Of a stretch of 64,000 bases of DNA, positions 18,700-27,537 are shown in pieces (position 1 is the first letter of the stretch; each line of letters opens with the position of its first letter). The stretch lies in the NCBI GenBank assembly GCA_965224535.1, contig CBDCZR010000004.1, forward strand, positions 124,001 through 188,000, read 5' to 3'. This DNA is from JBCDHN01 sp965224535 (lineage in GTDB: Bacteria; Verrucomicrobiota; Verrucomicrobiia; Verrucomicrobiales; DEV007). The position numbers and the translations under genes are program-made. The notes beneath the pieces are model-generated. The model made no database searches, had not been told where the DNA came from, and worked only from the letters and a program-made list of their open reading frames with translations.

Positions 18700-18906
18700 C
18701 GACGGAGGATGTCGCCTCGGGTTCGACATTGCCAACAAATCCGATCCGAAAAATCCAAACCTCCCCGGCGCGTTCGAGCAATTGCGCAGCAAACGGAGTG
18801 GATCGAAGCGTGGTCGCGGCCTTCGGTTAAAAGCGAAAAAAACGTCGGCTGCGACGCCTGATTTTGACTTGCCATCCCGCGCGGGGCTTGGTTGGATGGC
18901 TCTGCC

Positions 18907-19935
18907 ATGGCCGAGCACAAAGTAGCATGTCCGCAGTGCGGGCAACACGTTTCCGGAGACGACGCACACGTTGGGACCACGGTGCAGTGCCCCATTTGCT
19001 CCACCCAGTTTCCCTTTCATCCACTCCAGGGCACAGGGGCGCCGCCTTTGCCCGCTGCAACGACCGCCACTGCCGCGGCCGACCAGTATTTTAACGTGCC
19101 CCAGGGTCCCAGCCGCCCGCCGTCTGACAAGGTGGTGCGCCAAAACTCGCTGGCCACAACTTCGATGGTGCTGGGTATCGTGGGGCTGGTTGCGGCCTTC
19201 TGCCTGTTTGGCGGGCTCGGCATACCCGGCGTTCTCGCGGTAATTCTCGGCGTCGTCGCGCTGCTTCAGATTGGCCGCTCAAATGGTGCGATGATGGGCA
19301 AAGGCAAGGCCATCACCGGCATCGTGTTAGGCGCAATTTCCGGAATTTTCGGGCTAACCATCGGGCTGGCCATGTTTTCCGGCCTCCGCAATTCAACCGA
19401 CGCATTGGAGTCCCCGTTTCGACAGGCCGAAAGGCTCATCATGTCCGATTCCGACGGCAAAATCGCCCACGGCAACAACGCGCAAGCCGAAGAGTTGGCC
19501 AGCCGGTTCGCCACCCAAATGAAGGAAATCCGCGACGTGGCGATCGAGGGTGACGATTCCTCATTTTCGCTGAGCGGGAACAATTTCCTGACCTACTGCC
19601 AGCTCAACGACGATTCCGCCGCGTTCATGGTTCACGTGCCGGATTTGCGCAATTATGAGGACGATGCCAAGGAGTTCATCGCGAATACCGCCTGGGCCGT
19701 CGCTCAAAGCCTCCTGGTGGATACGGCCCTGCCGGACGGCAGCCGGCTTGGCGTTGGGACCAAGGGTGTGCTCCTCTTCGACAAAGTCTACCTCGGCAGG
19801 CACCTCAAATCCTTCGCCGACGAAGATTCCGAGGAAACCGGCCTAACCAATCGCGAAGGCGAGGAAGGCGATTTGGAGGTGTTTTTCCCGAAACCGGACC
19901 CCCAACCCGAGGCCCCGGAAGAACCCGGCGGGTAG
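18907..19935 (+). CDS. Zinc-ribbon membrane protein with DUF4190-like segment
   Basis: 342 aa. An N-terminal zinc ribbon (CPQCGQHV ... CPICSTQF) is followed by an Ala/Pro linker and three hydrophobic helices (about residues 80-165) in the DUF4190 style (MVLGIVGLVAAFCLFGGLGI, KAITGIVLGAISGIFGL). An extracytoplasmic or cytosolic domain of about 150 residues and a Pro/Glu-rich tail close it. Proteins of this layout are common in Verrucomicrobia and Planctomycetes; the role is unknown. ATG 18907 is preferred to an in-frame TTG at 18892. Confidence 0.7.
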   Translation: MAEHKVACPQCGQHVSGDDAHVGTTVQCPICSTQFPFHPLQGTGAPPLPAATTATAAADQYFNVPQGPSRPPSDKVVRQNSLATTSMVLGIVGLVAAFCLFGGLGIPGVLAVILGVVALLQIGRSNGAMMGKGKAITGIVLGAISGIFGLTIGLAMFSGLRNSTDALESPFRQAERLIMSDSDGKIAHGNNAQAEELASRFATQMKEIRDVAIEGDDSSFSLSGNNFLTYCQLNDDSAAFMVHVPDLRNYEDDAKEFIANTAWAVAQSLLVDTALPDGSRLGVGTKGVLLFDKVYLGRHLKSFADEDSEETGLTNREGEEGDLEVFFPKPDPQPEAPEEPGG

Positions 19936-19962
19936 GGCCCTTCTCGCAGGAATTGAGCCTGG

Positions 19963-21279
19963 CTACCCGGCTTGCACGGGCGCGATTTCCCAGCCGTCGC
20001 GGTAGTCGCGCCACAGCCAACTGTTCGCCTCGACCAAGTTGGGGATGCGCATGGCTTCGGCGTCCCAAAGCAGCTTTTGGCCGCGATAACGCACGGCGAT
20101 GTTGCCAAGCAAAACCGCCTCCGTCAGCGGCCCGGCGTATTCGAAGCCGTCGCTGGGTTGCTCGCCGCTGCGAATGCCGTCGAGCCAGCCGTGGTAGTGG
20201 TTCCGGTTGTCCATCGCCTCGAAATCGCGCTGCGGATAGATCCTCGGCGCGCCAACGTGGGGCACGACCAGGCTGCCTTCCTCGCCGATAAACAGCGATC
20301 CGCTGCGGGGCAGACCTTCGGTCGCAGGGAGATGGCTCCCCTTGGTGTTGGGAAGCCGCCCGCCGTCGTACCAGGTGATTTTCAGCGGATCGACGGTGCG
20401 CGAGTTGCCGGGGAAGGTGTAGTTTACCGTGGTTTGCGCGGGCCAGGTTTCGTCGTTCATCCCGGTGTGATCGGCCACTAGTTCGGTGGGCGCGGCGGTG
20501 ATTTCCAGCGCGGTGTAGACGGGATCGAGAATGTGGCAGCCAAAGTCGCCCAACGCGCCATTGCCGAAATCCTGCCAATCGCGCCAACCCCAGGGATGAT
20601 AGGTGCGGTGCCCGTAAAACGGCCGCATGGGCGCGACGCCAATCCAGCGGTCCCAATCCAGCGAAGCGGGAATCGGCTCGACGATTTTCGGCCGCGAGAC
20701 GTGGAACGATTTTCCGTGGCCGGTGGCGGCGCACCAACTGTGCACGCGCTTGATTTTGCCGATTGCGCCGCCCTGGATGAGGTTGGCGGCGGTGCGGTAG
20801 AATTCGTGGGAGTGGATCTGGTTGCCCATGCGGGTGATGACGCCGGATTTTTTGGCCTGCAGCCGCATTTGCCGCGCCTCCCAAACATTGTGGGTCAGCG
20901 GTTTTTGCACGTAAACGTGCTTGCCCTGGCGCATGGCGTCCAAGGCGATGTAGGCGTGCATGTGATCGGGCGTGGAGACGGTGACGGCGTCGATTTGGTC
21001 GCCCAATTTTTCCAGCATTTCGCGGTAATCCTGAAAAATCGGCGCTTCCGGGCGCATTTCGGCCACTTTTTTGGTTCGGGAGAGGTCGATGTCGCAAAAC
21101 GCCACGTGGAAGGATTTTTCGTGGGTGGACATCTCCTTGGTATCCGTCCAGCCCTTGCCGTCGGAGCCAATGGAGGCCAGTTGGACCTTGGAATTGAGAT
21201 CCTGGCCCCGAACGATGGCGGGAGCGGCGACAATTGCGGCGGCGGAGGTGCTGCGAATGAATCGGCGGCGAGTGGTCAT
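19963..21279 (-). CDS. Tat-exported Gfo/Idh/MocA-family oxidoreductase
   Basis: 438 aa. The start (TTRRRFIRSTSAAAIVAAPAI) is a twin-arginine signal. The Rossmann domain is recognisable (VQLASIGSDGKG, DAVTVSTPDHMHAYIALDAM, GKHVYVQKPLTHN, which holds the EKP-like catalytic Lys as QKP). The C-terminal domain has the W-rich GPLDWDRW-like pattern SLDWDRWIGVAPMRPF of the secreted bacterial family. It is likely a periplasmic NAD(P)-dependent sugar or glycoside oxidoreductase; the substrate is not known. Confidence 0.88.
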   Translation of the reverse strand: MTTRRRFIRSTSAAAIVAAPAIVRGQDLNSKVQLASIGSDGKGWTDTKEMSTHEKSFHVAFCDIDLSRTKKVAEMRPEAPIFQDYREMLEKLGDQIDAVTVSTPDHMHAYIALDAMRQGKHVYVQKPLTHNVWEARQMRLQAKKSGVITRMGNQIHSHEFYRTAANLIQGGAIGKIKRVHSWCAATGHGKSFHVSRPKIVEPIPASLDWDRWIGVAPMRPFYGHRTYHPWGWRDWQDFGNGALGDFGCHILDPVYTALEITAAPTELVADHTGMNDETWPAQTTVNYTFPGNSRTVDPLKITWYDGGRLPNTKGSHLPATEGLPRSGSLFIGEEGSLVVPHVGAPRIYPQRDFEAMDNRNHYHGWLDGIRSGEQPSDGFEYAGPLTEAVLLGNIAVRYRGQKLLWDAEAMRIPNLVEANSWLWRDYRDGWEIAPVQAG

Positions 21280-21511
21280 AACCGAGGACACGAAAAAAAG
21301 GCGCAGATTTTTACGCAAATTAGCGTTTTGGTGTCGTTAGGGAGTTGTGCGCATGAAAAAGGAAACCGTGTCGAATTCGGCACACCGCCCCCATTGAATT
21401 GCGCGGAAACCCAAGCACCGTCCGCACGTCTACCACACAGATGACAAGAATCGTTGAAATTCGGCCAATTGAGCCGAAACTCGGCACTCCAACTCACCCA
21501 AATCTACATTC

Positions 21512-22465
21512 ATGAGCGAAAACGACGCGCTACTAGAGCCCGCGTTCGTTCCACCCGCCCCCACGGAATTGAACGGCAGGTTTGGCAATCAACTTCAATT
21601 TCTCGATCTCATCGATCAAGGAGGCATGGGAGCCGTTTACCGGGCTTTCGACGCCAACTTGCGCGATTACGTCGCGGTCAAAATCCTTTCCTCCAAGGCG
21701 CCCCGCCAGGGTTGGGATTTTGTGGACCGTTTTAAGCGCGAAGCCCGCGCTTTGGCGTTGCTAGATCATCCTAACATCGTCAAATTGCACGATTTTGGCG
21801 AAAGGGACGGCTTGCTCTACTTCACGATGGAATTCGTGGACGGCACCGACCTTCACCGGCTAATTCAGAGCGGCGGACTAACCACCCAACACGCGGAAAG
21901 CTGGATTCCCCAGGTCGCCGATGCGTTGCAACACGCCCATGGCCGGGAATTGATCCACCGCGACGTCAAACCCGGCAACATCCTGGTCAGCGACGATGGC
22001 GTGGTGAAACTGACCGATTTTGGCCTGGTCAAGCGCAAAGCCAGCCCGGGCCGAGTGGGTTTGACCCAGGCCAGCATTTCCATCGGCACGCCCAATTACC
22101 TGGCGCCGGAAGCCACGATTAGCGGCGCGGACGTCGATAACCGGGCGGACATCTACAGCCTAGGCGTAGTGCTCTATCAAACGCTCACCGGCAAGCTGCC
22201 GCTGGGCGCTTGGCGCCAGCCCTCGGAACTTATCCCGGGCCTCGACCCGCGCTACGACCGGATCGTGGTCCGCGCCATGCAGCAAGAGCGCGAGGAACGG
22301 TTCCAGCACGTTTCCGAGTTGGGGGCGGCAGTGCTCGAAATCGCCCGCAATCCCATGCCTGGCGAAGGTGGCGGTAGCTCCGCGCAGAAATTACTGCTCC
22401 CCCAGGGTCGAAAATCGCGCACAACTGGTGCGCCGGTGCCGTTGGGGGTGATTGTGGTGAATTAG
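21512..22465 (+). CDS. Serine/threonine protein kinase (Hanks type)
   Basis: 317 aa. All main kinase motifs are present: glycine loop DQGGMGAVY, VAVKIL lysine, catalytic loop HRDVKPGNIL, DFG as LTDFGLV, and GTPNYLAPE. It is compact: an N-terminal 30-residue leader, the kinase domain to about residue 270, and a basic, Gly-rich 40-residue tail without a transmembrane segment or sensor domain. It probably acts in the cytosol. Neighbouring genes do not reveal a substrate. Confidence 0.92.
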   Translation: MSENDALLEPAFVPPAPTELNGRFGNQLQFLDLIDQGGMGAVYRAFDANLRDYVAVKILSSKAPRQGWDFVDRFKREARALALLDHPNIVKLHDFGERDGLLYFTMEFVDGTDLHRLIQSGGLTTQHAESWIPQVADALQHAHGRELIHRDVKPGNILVSDDGVVKLTDFGLVKRKASPGRVGLTQASISIGTPNYLAPEATISGADVDNRADIYSLGVVLYQTLTGKLPLGAWRQPSELIPGLDPRYDRIVVRAMQQEREERFQHVSELGAAVLEIARNPMPGEGGGSSAQKLLLPQGRKSRTTGAPVPLGVIVVN

Positions 22466-22502
22466 CGGCCTAACAAACAACCTACCAAATTCCGTAGTTG
22501 TC

Positions 22503-23040
22503 AAAATGGGAAAAATGGGGACAGCTATTTCCACACAGAAGATGGTCCCGCTGATATTCTCGTCGGGATTTGCGAAACGGCGCAATCGGCGGGTTGGGAC
22601 GTGGTTGCGGAGGGATCCGGCGATCTCGAGCGAACCATCGCGGCATCGCGATTTGCACCTTTCTTGGCCTGACACAATACGAAGGCAAGTTTCTGCCGTT
22701 CGCCCAATTTCTGGGCTTTGAACGCCAGGCCGACACTCGATTTCACGATCGCTACCTCACCCGCTGCGTTGTCGACGCGGTTAGCACGGGCGTCGCCATC
22801 TCCGACCCCACCAGCGTGTTTCACGGATTCGGCTTCCGCGTTCCGCTCAGCGACGCGCAGAGAAAAGCCGTGGCCGGATACCTCACCATCGAGTGCGGCG
22901 AGCCGTTTTACGTCGGTTGCAGGAGACCCTCCACTACTTCTTGCGAGGCAACGCCTCCTACAATCCGCAGGTAACCACCGATTTCTCGAGCAGGCTCACG
23001 ATGACTTTCGTCTTCGAAACGGATGCCAAAGCTGCCCCCA
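22503..23040 (+). pseudogene. Decayed gene with two frameshifts, unknown family
   Basis: Three consecutive frames each carry protein-like sequence that joins end to end. The first reads DGPADILVGICETAQSAGWD and on to ERTIAASRFAPFLA, stopping at about 22671. The second reads LTQYEGKFLPFAQFLGFERQ to YLTIECGEPFYV, ending about 22915. The third reads QETLHYFLRGNASYNPQVTT to TMTFVFETDA, ending about 23030. The stitched product would be about 175 residues. No start codon is in place in the first frame. The 3' end overlaps the convergent desaturase gene. Limits are approximate. Confidence 0.5.
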
Positions 23041-23769
23041 ATAGCTCTTCGGCATCGGCTCCTGTAGTCCCAGGTTTTCCGGCTCGTGATCCGGGCAAGA
23101 ATAGGTGCCGAACAGCAAGTCCATGAGCGGCGAGAGATTCGCGTAGTTTCCCGTGTCGCGGTCGCGCTCGTGGTGCCAGTGATGCAGCTCCGGAGAGCCG
23201 ATCAGCATTCGCAGCGGCCCGATCGAGAGCCGCACGTTCGAGTGGATGTAAACCGCCCAGAGCCCGCGAAAGGCCAGGAGCAATCCCAGCGTTTCCAGCG
23301 GAAAACCCAGGATGAACGCGGGCAAATTCAGCATGAGCATGGAGTAGATCGAATCGACGGGATGCTCGCGGTGCGCGGCGAGCCAATCCAGGTGCGTGGA
23401 GCTGTGATGGACGGCGTGAAAGCGCCAAAGGAAGTCGATCCGGTGCTGCAGGCGATGCGCCCAGTAGACTAGAAGATCCGTGACGAACACGACTTCGACA
23501 ACCTGCAGCCACCAGGGTTGGGCGGCGATTTTGGCGCGGAATCCGGCGGGCACGATTTGGTCGAGCCAGCCTTCGCAGGAATTCATCGCCGCCAAAAGCA
23601 GGCCACCCCAGAGCAGGTATTGGCCCAGGAAAAAGCAGAAATCCGCGTTCCAGCCGGGACGGAAGAACGGCTGAGTTTTGGCGGGGAACGCGGTTTCCAG
23701 CGGGCGAAACAGGGCGTAGAGCGCTAAAAATCCCGCCGCGGCGAAGAGGATGGAGTGGAGGACGAACAT
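22996..23769 (-). CDS. Sterol desaturase/fatty acid hydroxylase-family membrane protein
   Basis: 257 aa with about four hydrophobic segments. The di-iron His clusters of the fatty acid hydroxylase superfamily are present: HRLQH (HxxxH), HAVHH (HxxHH) and HHWHH, plus HREHP. It oxidises a lipid at the cytoplasmic membrane; the substrate is unknown. Its start shares a base with the stop of the upstream pilin-like membrane protein (23769), so they are translationally coupled. Confidence 0.88.
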   Translation of the reverse strand: MFVLHSILFAAAGFLALYALFRPLETAFPAKTQPFFRPGWNADFCFFLGQYLLWGGLLLAAMNSCEGWLDQIVPAGFRAKIAAQPWWLQVVEVVFVTDLLVYWAHRLQHRIDFLWRFHAVHHSSTHLDWLAAHREHPVDSIYSMLMLNLPAFILGFPLETLGLLLAFRGLWAVYIHSNVRLSIGPLRMLIGSPELHHWHHERDRDTGNYANLSPLMDLLFGTYSCPDHEPENLGLQEPMPKSYWGQLWHPFRRRKSS

Positions 23770-24389
23770 CAGTCGGTTGATGCAGGTCTTTCGCGGTAAA
23801 CCAGGATTCCGTTTTGGATCTCAAGATATTCCGCGGCGGCTTCTTGCTCCTGCTCGGTTAGATTCGGCACTCCGAAAAACGTTTTGTAAAACGGGCTGCC
23901 GCTATCGGAAATAGTTCCGCCGGCGACGACGGTGGTGATCGTGTCTTCGAGCGAATCGGGGTCCAGAAAGTCGAGGCCCGCAGCTTGGGCGGCACTAAAA
24001 ACCGCTGACAATTGCTGCCCGTTGCGCCGGGCCTTCGAGTCGAAACTGGCGTCCTTGGTCGTGCTGATCGTAACGGGTGCGAACGCCACGAAACCTAGGA
24101 AAACGAGGCCGGAAAAGCACAACGCCGCGGTTTGGCGAAGGCGTTTGTCGTGCCCCTGGCGCCGGAAAAACATCCGAGCGACGACGGCTAGCCAACCCGC
24201 CGCCACCAAGAACATTCCACCCAGAATGAGCGTCCGCGTTTGGTTGAACGAAACATAGCGGGAATCCAGCTGGGAGAAGAGCGCCGAAGCGACCGCTAAT
24301 ATGATCAAGCCGATCATCGTCAGCAGCGCCAAGAGGGCAAGGAAGAGAAATCGCTGCCAGATGGAAGGTTTTTTTGGTTGGTCACTCAT
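23769..24389 (-). CDS. Membrane protein with verrucomicrobial pilin-like C-domain (copy 2)
   Basis: 206 aa with three hydrophobic segments (about 12-35, 52-72, 88-108), then an outer domain with RRNGQQLSAVFSAAQAAGLDF, VVAGGTI, FFGVPNLTEQEQ and ILVY. The same motif set occurs in the adjacent upstream protein (24382-24963), so the two are tandem paralogues. The RNAQQL...AAQAAG motif is familiar from verrucomicrobial type II/IV pilin-like proteins, but these copies lack a prepilin cleavage signal. The gene overlaps both neighbours (8 nt upstream, 1 nt downstream). Confidence 0.65.
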   Translation of the reverse strand: MSDQPKKPSIWQRFLFLALLALLTMIGLIILAVASALFSQLDSRYVSFNQTRTLILGGMFLVAAGWLAVVARMFFRRQGHDKRLRQTAALCFSGLVFLGFVAFAPVTISTTKDASFDSKARRNGQQLSAVFSAAQAAGLDFLDPDSLEDTITTVVAGGTISDSGSPFYKTFFGVPNLTEQEQEAAAEYLEIQNGILVYRERPASTD

Positions 24390-24963
24390 TTTCCTGGTAA
24401 ATCAGCATCCCATTCGCAATCGCCAAAAACTCCATGGCCCGCTCCTGCTCGGCTTCGGCCAAATTCGGCACGCCGAAAAACGTCCCCTGAAACTGGCTTT
24501 TCGGATCGTCAATCGTCCCACCAGCCACAATCGCGGCCACCGTCGCCAGCACCGAATCGCCCTTCACGAAATCCAACCCGGCAGCTTGGGCGGCGTTGCA
24601 AACCGATGCCAGTTGCTGGGCGTTGCGGCGGTCGCGGCTCTCGTTCGCAGAGTCGTGGATTCGACCCATTTTCGGCGTCGCCACCGAGATCGGCAGCAGG
24701 AGCACGAAAAATCCCAGCACGCAGCCCGAAAAAACGATCGCGGCCACCTTCTTCCCCCCGCTTTGATCGCTCCTCAGGATTCGGCCCGCTTCCCAGCGGA
24801 GAACCAGGAGAAAGGGCAAACCGAGAATTCCACCCAAAGCGAGAACGGGGTTCTGGAGCGCGATTCCGATGGCCAGGGCGAGCAAACAAGCCAAAAACAG
24901 CCAAATCCAAAGCCTCCTCCGTGATTTAGCAGGATGAGTATTCACCTCAGGATGACGCCGCAT
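24382..24963 (-). CDS. Membrane protein with verrucomicrobial pilin-like C-domain (copy 1)
   Basis: 193 aa. A basic N-terminus (residues 1-20) precedes two or three hydrophobic segments, and the outer domain carries RRNAQQLASVCNAAQAAGLDF, IVAGGTI, FFGVPNLAEAEQ and MLIYQ. It is the paralogue of the following gene, with which it overlaps by 8 nt. It heads a three-gene unit with that paralogue and the desaturase-family gene. Function unknown. Confidence 0.65.
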   Translation of the reverse strand: MRRHPEVNTHPAKSRRRLWIWLFLACLLALAIGIALQNPVLALGGILGLPFLLVLRWEAGRILRSDQSGGKKVAAIVFSGCVLGFFVLLLPISVATPKMGRIHDSANESRDRRNAQQLASVCNAAQAAGLDFVKGDSVLATVAAIVAGGTIDDPKSQFQGTFFGVPNLAEAEQERAMEFLAIANGMLIYQENE

Positions 24964-25039
24964 CCTTAAATATCACGTTTCCCGTAATTTCCGCAACCGA
25001 TTTACCCAAGGCCAGACATCATCGTCAAAAATCGGGGAT

Positions 25040-25804
25040 TTACGAAGCTTTTGGCAACGGAACCGGACGCATCAACCCTTCGGCGATGTCGAACGACACC
25101 TCGCTGTAATGCGTCGCGCCGCAGACGTGCAGCCAGAAGGTGTTGAGGATGGCGGAGGCGACGGCGAGGTTGGCGAAGAGGATTTGCGGGACGGAGGCGA
25201 CCAACTCGGTGCAATTCAGCTCCGTGGGCAATTTGTCGCCAGGGTTGGCGATTTCCGGGTGAAAGCGCGTTAGGCTGGGGGTGACGTCGTCGCCGCCGCT
25301 GCGCTCGAAGATTTGGGCGTTGCCAAAAGTGCCGCGCAACACCTTGCCGCCAGGCAGCTTCTCCACGCCGTCATTGCCGCCGGAAATGAGGCAAACGTCG
25401 TCTAACCGCGATGCGCAGAAATCATTGACCAGCTTGCGCGTGGCGTGGTTGTCCACGGTGAGGATGACGATGTCTCCCGGGCGAATGAGTTGCTGGATGT
25501 TGTCCGGCGTGATGAATTCCGCGAAGGTATCCAGCGCCAGGTGCGATTCCTCCAGGTAGGGCAACAATTCATCGCAAATGACCTCCGCTTTGTTCCCCAG
25601 GCTGCCAAACAGCATGCGGGTGCTGTTGGAATCCTCAAATTCATCGCCATCGATGAGGACGAGCCGCGCGTCGTGCTGGAGCGAGGCCAGGAAAACCGAG
25701 AGATAGCGCGCGACGATGCTACCCACGCCGCCTAAGCCGATGATTTTGACGTTTGCGCCTTCTTTTAGCTTGGGTTGCAGGACTTGGTCTTTGGGGATGT
25801 TCAT
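25040..25804 (-). CDS. E1-like ThiF-family adenylating enzyme, second copy (PRTRC-ThiF-like)
   Basis: 254 aa. The nucleotide-binding loop IIGLGGVGS (21-29), acidic IDGDEFEDSNSTRML (D52, N60, R63, matching the DxxxxExSNxxR adenylation signature of E1/ThiF/MoeB enzymes) and TVDNHATRKLVNDFC are all present. C198 in LNCTELVAS is a candidate thiol-acceptor or structural Cys. The length and single-domain form fit ThiF and PRTRC-ThiF rather than eukaryotic E1. It is the last gene of the ubiquitin-like operon, overlapping the JAMM peptidase gene by 4 nt (ATGA). The likely role is to adenylate the C-terminus of a ubiquitin-like protein, most simply the one encoded at 27534-27848. Confidence 0.85.
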   Translation of the reverse strand: MNIPKDQVLQPKLKEGANVKIIGLGGVGSIVARYLSVFLASLQHDARLVLIDGDEFEDSNSTRMLFGSLGNKAEVICDELLPYLEESHLALDTFAEFITPDNIQQLIRPGDIVILTVDNHATRKLVNDFCASRLDDVCLISGGNDGVEKLPGGKVLRGTFGNAQIFERSGGDDVTPSLTRFHPEIANPGDKLPTELNCTELVASVPQILFANLAVASAILNTFWLHVCGATHYSEVSFDIAEGLMRPVPLPKAS

Positions 25805-26625
25805 GGCAGGTGGGAGGTGTCGCGATAGGTGGTGGAGGTGCCGTATTCCGGCGTGTAGGAGTAGCCGCCGGAGCTGGAGTAATAGCCGCCCCCGCCGCTG
25901 TAGCCGTAGTCGTCGTTGTAGCTGGAATACCAATCGCTCACCTCCACTTGCTCGATCCATTCCGCGGGCACTTCATCGGCCCGGTGGCTGTCGTATCCTT
26001 CGATCAGGTCGCTTTCGTCATCGATGCTGAAGCGGTGGCCGTCGACCGTTACCTCCACCTGAATTTCCGGCGGATCGGTGAAAATGCGGCCGATGACGAT
26101 GTGGATGCCGGGACGGTGCGCCTCGTCATCGGCGTCGGTCTTGGAGGTGTAGGCGGGACCGTCCACGTGGCTGTGAATATCGCCGATCATCACCTGGTTG
26201 GGCGCAAGCGGCGGCACGTCGTAGCTGACGTCGATCGGGTAGGGACGTCCCGTCCAGCCTTTGCCGACGGTGGCCGTTTGCGGCGGCACGATGGCTTCCA
26301 CCTGGCGCGATTCGCGGTTCCAGACCAGCAGCGCGGCGGCCTCCGCGCCGTGTCGTTCGCCGATGAGGGCGAAAAAGCCGATGATGCGCTCGAACAGCGT
26401 TTGCGGCACTTTTGGGTAGTTGAGGCGAATCGACGACCGGTGTTTGGCGAGTTCTGCCGGCCATTCGCGCGCGGGAACGCTGCTTCGGAAAAACGGCGTG
26501 TTTCGGCACATGTAGAGCCCGTTGCCGGTCATCAGGTAAAATGCGCTCTCCTGCGCCGGCCACGGCATGTCGTCGGTGAGTTTGAGGTAGATGGGGGTGA
26601 AAAGTTTGTCTTGGGATGCTTTCAT
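25801..26625 (-). CDS. JAMM/JAB-type metallopeptidase 1 with Tyr/Gly/Ser tail
   Basis: 274 aa. The JAMM zinc motif is exact: H151-S-H153, seven residues, S161, two residues, D164 (HSHVDGPAYTSKTD), with E95 in GAEAAALLVW as the expected upstream Glu. This is the catalytic core of deubiquitinase-like isopeptidases (Rpn11, Prok-JAB, PRTRC protein A). Residues about 230-274 form a low-complexity Tyr/Gly/Ser tail, likely disordered. It lies 18 nt after the E2-like gene and overlaps the E1 gene. It may trim the ubiquitin-like precursor encoded just upstream (whose C-terminus extends beyond Gly) or remove conjugates. GTTAGG sits 6-13 nt upstream of the start on the plus strand. Confidence 0.87.
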   Translation of the reverse strand: MKASQDKLFTPIYLKLTDDMPWPAQESAFYLMTGNGLYMCRNTPFFRSSVPAREWPAELAKHRSSIRLNYPKVPQTLFERIIGFFALIGERHGAEAAALLVWNRESRQVEAIVPPQTATVGKGWTGRPYPIDVSYDVPPLAPNQVMIGDIHSHVDGPAYTSKTDADDEAHRPGIHIVIGRIFTDPPEIQVEVTVDGHRFSIDDESDLIEGYDSHRADEVPAEWIEQVEVSDWYSSYNDDYGYSGGGGYYSSSGGYSYTPEYGTSTTYRDTSHLP

Positions 26626-26643
26626 CGGTTGGTTAGGGGAAAA

Positions 26644-27537
26644 TCAAAGTTGTTCCTGAATCAGGCTCGCCAGGCCAGGGGCATCGGCTAATTTCCGCCG
26701 GCGTTTTTTGAGGTTATGGGTGAAAACCAGCTTTTGGATGGCCGTGGCGTCGGTGAGTTTGGGGCGGCTAGCGCCGTGATATTTGAAGATGCGCTGGATC
26801 GTCTCGCTGACGGTTTTGCCGGTGGGCAGCCAGTCGAGTTCCAGCGCGAAAAAGCGATCCTCAGCCGTGGCTTTTTGCCAGTCATCGATGTCGGCGACGC
26901 GAGGATCGACGGAGGCGGATTCCGTGAACCAACTGGAGGCTTCGTGTTCCTCGCTGGAGTAGTTGAACCCGGCTTCCAGCAGGCAATGCATCAGTGCTTT
27001 GAAACCCAGCCGCATGCGGGTGTTGGTGTCCTCCTCGGTATCGAAGCCGCGGTCCAGGTGTTGGGTGCAAATCCAGCTCAGCGGCTTGCCTTCCGGCGGC
27101 TCGAACTTGGAGCAATTGAGCAGCGCGGGGTAAAACAGCGTGTCGTCCAGGCTGGAAAGCGGTTTGTTGGTGAAAAAGCACTCGTTTTGCTTGGACAGCG
27201 TCGTGAAGCCCTTGCGCGACTGGTTGAAAACCGCGAGCACCACCAAATACGGCAGGCTGATGACTACGTCGCGGTATTTGCAGCCCTTTCCGTAGCGCTC
27301 CGGCGAGTCCTTGGCGATCCACTTCAGCTTGTAGACCCGCGGCGGGGTCTGATGGACCCATACCGTGATGGGTCCATCAGATTTCACCGCTTTCACGCCA
27401 TCGGGCAGGACCATGCTGCCGGTTTCCATGCCCACGCCGGCCACGCGCTGGTAGAGCGCGTCCAGCGGCATGGTTGCCTCCTTGCCTTCCGGTGAGACGG
27501 CGTGAATCTCGCTACCTTGGATGGTAAGCGCGCTCAT
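26644..27537 (-). CDS. E2-like protein resembling PRTRC protein B
   Basis: 297 aa. Residues 55-165 show an E2/RWD-like pattern: TVWVHQTPP, DVVISLPYLVVLAVF, then FYPALLNCSKFEPPEGKPLSWIC. The last stretch aligns in spirit with the P-x-x-x-N ... G-x-x-C flap and active-site Cys of E2-type folds and with the NVY..G.VCLG region of PRTRC protein B, making C157 the candidate acceptor and N141-C142 the flap. The C-terminal half (residues 175-297) is helical with a basic FTHNLKKRRRKL end. It is translationally coupled to the ubiquitin-like gene (4-nt ATGA overlap) and followed by the JAMM gene. The family assignment is by motif and gene order only and needs a structural comparison. Confidence 0.55.
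   Translation of the reverse strand: MSALTIQGSEIHAVSPEGKEATMPLDALYQRVAGVGMETGSMVLPDGVKAVKSDGPITVWVHQTPPRVYKLKWIAKDSPERYGKGCKYRDVVISLPYLVVLAVFNQSRKGFTTLSKQNECFFTNKPLSSLDDTLFYPALLNCSKFEPPEGKPLSWICTQHLDRGFDTEEDTNTRMRLGFKALMHCLLEAGFNYSSEEHEASSWFTESASVDPRVADIDDWQKATAEDRFFALELDWLPTGKTVSETIQRIFKYHGASRPKLTDATAIQKLVFTHNLKKRRRKLADAPGLASLIQEQL

Noticed and set aside
18700..18906. VapC toxin after the antitoxin-like gene at 18400
   Set aside because: No PIN-domain acidic motif in any frame of this 207-nt stretch.
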